Origin: CAZEDK01 sp964511025
GTDB taxonomy: Bacteria > Patescibacteriota > Gracilibacteria > UBA1369 > GWF2-33-10
Direction of reading: 5' to 3'
Assembly: GCA_964511025.1 (NCBI GenBank)
Contig: CAZEDK010000037.1
Span: 1 to 15,711 of the forward strand
Length of the DNA stretch: 15,711 nucleotides
Translations under genes and position numbers: made by a program
Shown: piece after piece, positions 11,868 to 15,711 of the stretch
Layout of the letters: every line of letters starts with the position of its first letter
How positions within the stretch are numbered: the stretch's first letter is position 1
The notes under the pieces: generated by a model
The model's database searches: none
What the model saw: only the letters and a program-made list of their open reading frames with translations
What the model was told of the DNA's origin: nothing

Positions 11868-13259
11868 ATGCTAAAATTAGCTAATCTGCAAGCACAAAAC
11901 GAATGGTGGCTAAATAAAAATTATAAATCACCTGAAAATAAATGGCATAAAAGAGATTTGTTTTTTATTTTGCAAAAAAACTTAAAACATTCATTAGCTT
12001 TAAATATTGTTGGATTACGCAGAACAGGTAAAAGTACTATTTTAAAACAAATTATTAATACTTTACTTGAAAATAAAATCAATCCACACAATATATTTTA
12101 TTTTTTATTTGATTATCCAAATCAGATACAAAGTCCTGAATTTTTAGACGAAATTTTATCTATTTATTTACAAGAAATCCTTAAAACTAGATATGCAACT
12201 ATAAAAGAAAAAATATATATTTTGTTAGATGAAATTCAATACATTGACAACTGGCAATCTATATTAAAAAGATATTACGATCTTTCTAATAAGAAAATTA
12301 AATTTATCATTACAGGCTCTCAAAGTCTTCTTTTAAAAGAAAAATCAAAAGAAAGTTTGGCTGGAAGAATTTTTGATTATTATTTGCCTCCCCTTTCTTT
12401 CAGTGAATTTTTGATGATAAGCAATCACAGAATTAAAGCATTTCAAAATCTAAATTTATTTGATTTAGATAAGCATTTTTTTGATTTAACAAATTATAAT
12501 ATTGAATATGGACAAAAACTTTATGAGTTATCAAAAGGATATATTTTGTATGGGCAATTTCCTGAATGCCAATTTCTTGAAGAAGAGCAAAAATATGAAT
12601 ATATTACACAGTCAATATTTGGAAAAGTTTTGGAGGATTGTATAAAAATTCATAAAATTGATAAAGTTAATGAATTTAAAATGACATTTTATCAGTTATT
12701 AAATAATGTAAGCAGTATTTTTGAACTGCAAAATATTGGAAGAGAGATTGCTTTATCAAGAATTACCTTAGAAAAATATTTTGAATATTTTGAGAAAAGT
12801 TATCTTTTTCAAACTTTATTCAGATATAACAAAAGTTTAATTAAACGCGGCAGAACATTAAAAAAATTATATGCAAGTTCTACCAATTTTTATTGTGCGC
12901 TAAATCAATATAAAAAAGATCATTTTGAAGAAGTACCTGAAGTGTTCGGCAAAGTAATAGAAAATATAATATTTAATATATTAAGCGATAAATATAACCA
13001 TTCAAAACTAAATAACAACTTAAGCTTTTTGCGCAAACAGGAAAAAGAAATAGATTTTTTAGTTTCCGACCTAAAAAATTGTCTTCCAATTGAAGTAAAA
13101 TTTACAAGAAATATTCACATCAATGATTTAGATTTTCTCGTGGATTTTCTTCAAATTAAAAACTTGGATTACGGTATTGTGATAACTAAAAATCAATTAG
13201 AAAAACGACAAATCAACGGTAAAATTTTATACTTTATACCTTTTTATTTAGTAATTTAA
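11868..13259 (+). CDS. AAA+ ATPase with DUF4143 and nuclease-like C-terminus
   Basis: This 463-residue, full-length ATP-binding protein of the COG1373 type has Walker A GLRRTGKST at residues 49-57, Walker B YILLDEIQYI near 115-124, and sensor 1 FIITGSQS near 146-153, followed by AGRIFDYYLPPLSFSEF typical of the family. The DUF4143 domain occupies the C-terminal half, with a winged-helix-like segment (ALSRITLEKYFEYFEKSYLF). The end shows EIDFLVSD and LPIEVKF, which resembles the D...ExK core of PD-(D/E)xK nucleases and is common in this family. The cellular role is poorly known; such ATPases are abundant in CPR and archaeal genomes and are often laterally transferred. It has its own upstream region and ends 10 bases from the convergent solute-binding protein gene. 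Confidence 0.9.
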   Translation: MLKLANLQAQNEWWLNKNYKSPENKWHKRDLFFILQKNLKHSLALNIVGLRRTGKSTILKQIINTLLENKINPHNIFYFLFDYPNQIQSPEFLDEILSIYLQEILKTRYATIKEKIYILLDEIQYIDNWQSILKRYYDLSNKKIKFIITGSQSLLLKEKSKESLAGRIFDYYLPPLSFSEFLMISNHRIKAFQNLNLFDLDKHFFDLTNYNIEYGQKLYELSKGYILYGQFPECQFLEEEQKYEYITQSIFGKVLEDCIKIHKIDKVNEFKMTFYQLLNNVSSIFELQNIGREIALSRITLEKYFEYFEKSYLFQTLFRYNKSLIKRGRTLKKLYASSTNFYCALNQYKKDHFEEVPEVFGKVIENIIFNILSDKYNHSKLNNNLSFLRKQEKEIDFLVSDLKNCLPIEVKFTRNIHINDLDFLVDFLQIKNLDYGIVITKNQLEKRQINGKILYFIPFYLVI

Positions 13260-13269
13260 ACTTGAAAAA

Positions 13270-14946
13270 CTATTCACCTTTTGTCCATTTGCTTATATTT
13301 GCAAACCTATCAATTGGGGTGGCAAGATATCCCAAGTTTTCTATATTATATTTTTTATCGACTAAATAATAATATGTCGGAGTATACAGGTATATCGCAG
13401 GGATATCGCTAGTTAAGATATCACCAATCGCCTTCAATTTCTCTTGCTTAACAGCAGAATCAAAAGTCCCTCTAATATCCTCAATCAATTGATCCACTCT
13501 TATATTTCTGTAATTTGAAAAATTCAATCCTCGTGCTTTTGCTTGACCTGAATGCAGATAAGGGTATAAATCTAAATTATACTCAAGACTTTGACCATAC
13601 AAAAGTAAATCATAATCACGATCCAATATTTGATATTGCAAAAAATTAAAAGGATAAGCTTCCACAACAATTTCTACACCAACTTCTTTGAATTCAGCTG
13701 CGATTTCATCTGTAAGCTTTGTATTCATAATTTGCTGCTGGCTACCCTCTTCATATCTACGAGTAAGCAATCTCAAAGTCAAAGTCTCATTTTCAGCTTT
13801 TTCACGAATACCTGTTTTTGGATTTAGCTTCCATCCTTCATCAAAAAATGCACCTTGCGCTTCGTCTCTATTAGACTGGAATATCCAATCACCACTTTGC
13901 AATTCAAGTAGCGGAGTGTCAACTATGAAGTCATAAGCTATTTTTGCAATGATCTTTTTTTTATCCAAAGCTTTTTGCAGCCCTATTCTCATTTTTTTGC
14001 TTTTTAACAACTTGGAATCAGTATTTATAAACAAAGCCACATATCTTGGAAGTGTATATTTATAAAGACTAAACCTTTCAATATCAATATCTTGAAGCTC
14101 TGACGGTGCAAGTCTTGCAACTCCATGAACTATATCAATATTCGCTTTCAAATCCTGCAAAGTTGGAAAAATTACAAAACTAAATCCATTGATAAAAGAT
14201 TTATCACCTAAATAATCTTCAAATACAACTAAATTTACTCTTGTCGTGCCATCATTTTGACGCAAAGATGAAAATTTATATGGTCCATTGCCTATTGGAG
14301 TATTGTTTAAAGTACTCGAATTAATATCTTTTACATTCACATCTTGCCAAATATGTTTTGGCAGTATCCCAATTTGGGTTGTTGTGAAAAAAAATGAATT
14401 TTTTTGAGGCAACTTAAACACAACAGTTTTATCATCAATTTTTTCAATTACAATATTTTCAAAAGAACTTTTTAAAATTGTATTAGAAAAATCAGGATTT
14501 TGTATAAAATCTTTGTATGTGAATACAACATCGTCTGCCGTTAATGGCTCCCCATCATGCCACTTTGCTTTTGGATTGATGTAAAAAGTATATTCTTTCT
14601 GGTCAACACTCAGACTGTGACTAGCAATAGCTTTATTATCAACAACCTCACTATGCAACGGATCATATTTACTTAATCCTTCATAAATGAGACTTGTAAT
14701 GTCACTATCAATGGGATTTAACTGGCTATAAAGGGGATTGAAAATACTTACATTACCTACCAAACCTTCCACATAAACTGTTCCCTTAAGATCTGTATTA
14801 ATAGATTTAGATTGCGAATAGCTAAATATTAAATTTAAAAAAATAGCTAAAATAACAATTGTAAAAAATAAAACTGCATATCTCTCTTTTGTGGTTAATG
14901 CTTGCAAAATTAGTTTAAAAATCCGAAAAAATTCTTTTATTTGCAT
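13270..14946 (-). CDS. Peptide-type ABC transporter solute-binding protein (family 5), membrane-anchored
   Basis: The roughly 558-residue protein belongs to the OppA/DppA (SBP_bac_5) family, which captures peptides or similar solutes outside the membrane for an ABC importer. An N-terminal cytoplasmic stretch is followed by one transmembrane helix (YAVLFFTIVILAIFLNLIFSY, about residues 22-42) and the binding domain. Family landmarks are NPLYSQLNPIDSDITSLIYEGL, KWHDGEPLTADDVVFTYKDF and TPIGNGPYKF. There is no lipobox cysteine, so the anchor is the helix itself. The ATG at 14946 is preferred over the TTG at 14958, which adds only four residues. It is the last gene of a holin-like/secG/SBP cluster, 28 bases after secG. 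No permease or ATPase genes are in the window, so its partner, or a non-transport role, is unknown. Confidence 0.9.
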   Translation of the reverse strand: MQIKEFFRIFKLILQALTTKERYAVLFFTIVILAIFLNLIFSYSQSKSINTDLKGTVYVEGLVGNVSIFNPLYSQLNPIDSDITSLIYEGLSKYDPLHSEVVDNKAIASHSLSVDQKEYTFYINPKAKWHDGEPLTADDVVFTYKDFIQNPDFSNTILKSSFENIVIEKIDDKTVVFKLPQKNSFFFTTTQIGILPKHIWQDVNVKDINSSTLNNTPIGNGPYKFSSLRQNDGTTRVNLVVFEDYLGDKSFINGFSFVIFPTLQDLKANIDIVHGVARLAPSELQDIDIERFSLYKYTLPRYVALFINTDSKLLKSKKMRIGLQKALDKKKIIAKIAYDFIVDTPLLELQSGDWIFQSNRDEAQGAFFDEGWKLNPKTGIREKAENETLTLRLLTRRYEEGSQQQIMNTKLTDEIAAEFKEVGVEIVVEAYPFNFLQYQILDRDYDLLLYGQSLEYNLDLYPYLHSGQAKARGLNFSNYRNIRVDQLIEDIRGTFDSAVKQEKLKAIGDILTSDIPAIYLYTPTYYYLVDKKYNIENLGYLATPIDRFANISKWTKGE

Positions 14947-14974
14947 ACAAATGAACAAATCTCAAACAAAAAGT

Positions 14975-15193
14975 TTAAGATATATAATTTATTATTGAAC
15001 TGGCAACAAAGGCAATCATCAATACAACAGTTACATTAAAAATAATTTTTTCAACCCCTCTTCTGCTTGAAAACATTTCTCCACCACTGGAAGATCCACC
15101 TATCGAACCAAGACCGGAACCTCTTTGTTGAGCCAAAATAAATATTGTCAACAGGACTCCACTTACAATTTGTATAACGTATAAAATTTGCAT
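14975..15193 (-). CDS. secG: Preprotein translocase subunit SecG
   Basis: This 72-residue protein has two transmembrane helices (about 3-21 and 49-69) joined by the diagnostic loop LAQQRGSGLGSIGG then GEMFSSRRGVEK, which matches the SecG pattern 'lQ..kg.Glg...gg....lf..rg....l'. SecG associates with SecYE and assists SecA-driven export. It lies 17 bases downstream of the holin-like gene and 28 bases upstream of the exported solute-binding protein gene, consistent with one transcript. A short direct repeat (TTTAAAG-type, 15194-15210) fills the space before its ATG, with no Shine-Dalgarno. Confidence 0.95.
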   Translation of the reverse strand: MQILYVIQIVSGVLLTIFILAQQRGSGLGSIGGSSSGGEMFSSRRGVEKIIFNVTVVLMIAFVASSIINYIS

Positions 15194-15210
15194 TTTTTAA
15201 AGTTTAAAGT

Positions 15211-15579
15211 TTAAATTCTTATAACAAAACGCTCCATCCAATTTGCCACACCAAAAACTATTGCAGCTAACACATAATCAAATTTACCGACAACAATCAA
15301 ATCTATATCTGCTAGATCAATAACAGCTAAAATTTTATCAAGAGCAAAAAATATAAATCCATTGATAAGAACCAGAAAAAGTCCTGCGGTAAAAAATATA
15401 AAAGGCAGTGAAATAATTTTCAGAATAGGCTTCAAAATGCTATTCAAGCCACCAATGACAATCCCAGCGATTATAAAAAACGTAATTCCTCCAGTATAAG
15501 TCACTCCAGCAATTAACTTGGTAACTATATACAGAGCAATTATGCTAACTATCAAATTTATAATAAGTTTTTTGATCAT
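15211..15579 (-). CDS. Phage holin family 4-TM membrane protein (PF04020 type)
   Basis: This 122-residue protein has four hydrophobic helices (about 5-24, 30-50, 56-82 and 99-117). It carries the family core GGLNSILKPILKIISLPF, close to the conserved 'lNa.ikPil.ll.lPi....tlGlf...iN' pattern, and INGFIFF. Despite the holin name, the family is widespread in bacterial chromosomes with no prophage near, and the role is unknown. It begins the leftward cluster with secG and the solute-binding protein. The ATG at 15579 fits the family. Confidence 0.87.
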   Translation of the reverse strand: MIKKLIINLIVSIIALYIVTKLIAGVTYTGGITFFIIAGIVIGGLNSILKPILKIISLPFIFFTAGLFLVLINGFIFFALDKILAVIDLADIDLIVVGKFDYVLAAIVFGVANWMERFVIRI

Positions 15580-15711
15580 GAAAGAGTGAAAACTTTTCGC
15601 TACAGAAATATAATGTAAATTTTAAAAAAAGTACAGGTCTAGTCTGCTATAGATTTTTAGACTGTAATCGGTCTGGTTTGCAAAATATACAACACACCTC
15701 TCTCATATGCC
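15580..15711. other. Right-edge intergenic region
   Basis: No gene is visible. On the minus strand CTGTAC, 17 bases and TTATAT (15634-15606 region) could be a weak promoter for the holin-like gene. AGTCT and AGACT arms (around 15640-15662) form a weak inverted repeat. Confidence 0.25.

Noticed and set aside
15211..15579. Prophage, based on a holin-family protein.
   Set aside because: This membrane family is common in bacterial chromosomes, and no endolysin or structural phage gene is nearby.
15620..15680. Inverted/direct GGTCT-AGTCT repeats at the right edge as a riboswitch or attachment site.
   Set aside because: The stems are only about 5 bp with no conserved RNA pattern, and the sequence is cut by the window edge.

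Overview
The window looks like chromosomal DNA from an uncultured, AT-rich bacterium with a reduced genome. A member of the Candidate Phyla Radiation (Patescibacteria) fits best, but this is inference. Supporting signs are compact gene packing, almost no Shine-Dalgarno sequences, a membrane-tethered family 5 solute-binding protein without a lipobox, and a run of short toxin-antitoxin genes. The code is standard: TGA ends the DUF3307 gene and no ORF needs it recoded, which argues against the TGA=Gly lineages (Gracilibacteria, SR1). The presence of ribosomal protein bL9 argues against Microgenomates, which are reported to lack it. A run of 102 Ns at 10458-10559 shows that this is a draft scaffold.

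Layout. 1-474: the C-terminal tail of a large serine recombinase points at the 3' end of a tRNA-Phe gene on the minus strand. 475-1188: an orphan AbrB-type antitoxin-like gene, a dispersed inverted repeat, a palindromic repeat and a C-rich patch. 1189-5589: a metabolic block with aspartase (+), a DUF1622 membrane protein plus a 123-residue orphan (-), and a 4Fe-4S aconitase (-). 5762-9062: a defence/addiction cluster with HicBA (-), dUTPase (+, divergent from hicBA), a RhuM-Fic/Doc fusion (+), a HEPN-like protein with an R-x5-H motif (+), and a ribbon-helix-helix/RelE pair (-). 9110-11070: housekeeping genes read leftwards: rplI (bL9), ruvX (broken by the assembly gap), a cyclic-nucleotide-binding protein and a DUF3307 membrane protein. 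11223-13259: a deleted AbiEii nucleotidyltransferase pseudogene and an intact AAA+ DUF4143 ATPase. 13270-15579: a leftward set of a holin-like 4-TM membrane protein, secG and a peptide-type solute-binding protein.

How the parts fit. Aspartase releases fumarate and ammonia from aspartate, and aconitase isomerises citrate; both are TCA-linked enzymes, notable in a genome that otherwise looks reduced. SecG belongs to the translocon that would export the solute-binding protein. The cluster at 5762-9062 carries at least four candidate toxins (HicA, Fic/Doc, HEPN, RelE) of different chemistry within 3.3 kb. Regulation can be read directly at several places: extended -10 promoters (TGnTATAAT type) precede aspA, the DUF1622 operon, hicBA and the cyclic-nucleotide-binding gene, and a palindrome over the -10 of the RHH/RelE operon is a likely autoregulatory operator.

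The most interesting observations are the RhuM-Fic plus HEPN pair, the overlapping divergent hicBA/dut promoters, the perfect 11-bp hairpin inside the RhuM coding sequence, the two-copy dispersed inverted repeat, and the extended -10 / no Shine-Dalgarno pattern. No CRISPR array, rRNA or intact insertion sequence was seen.
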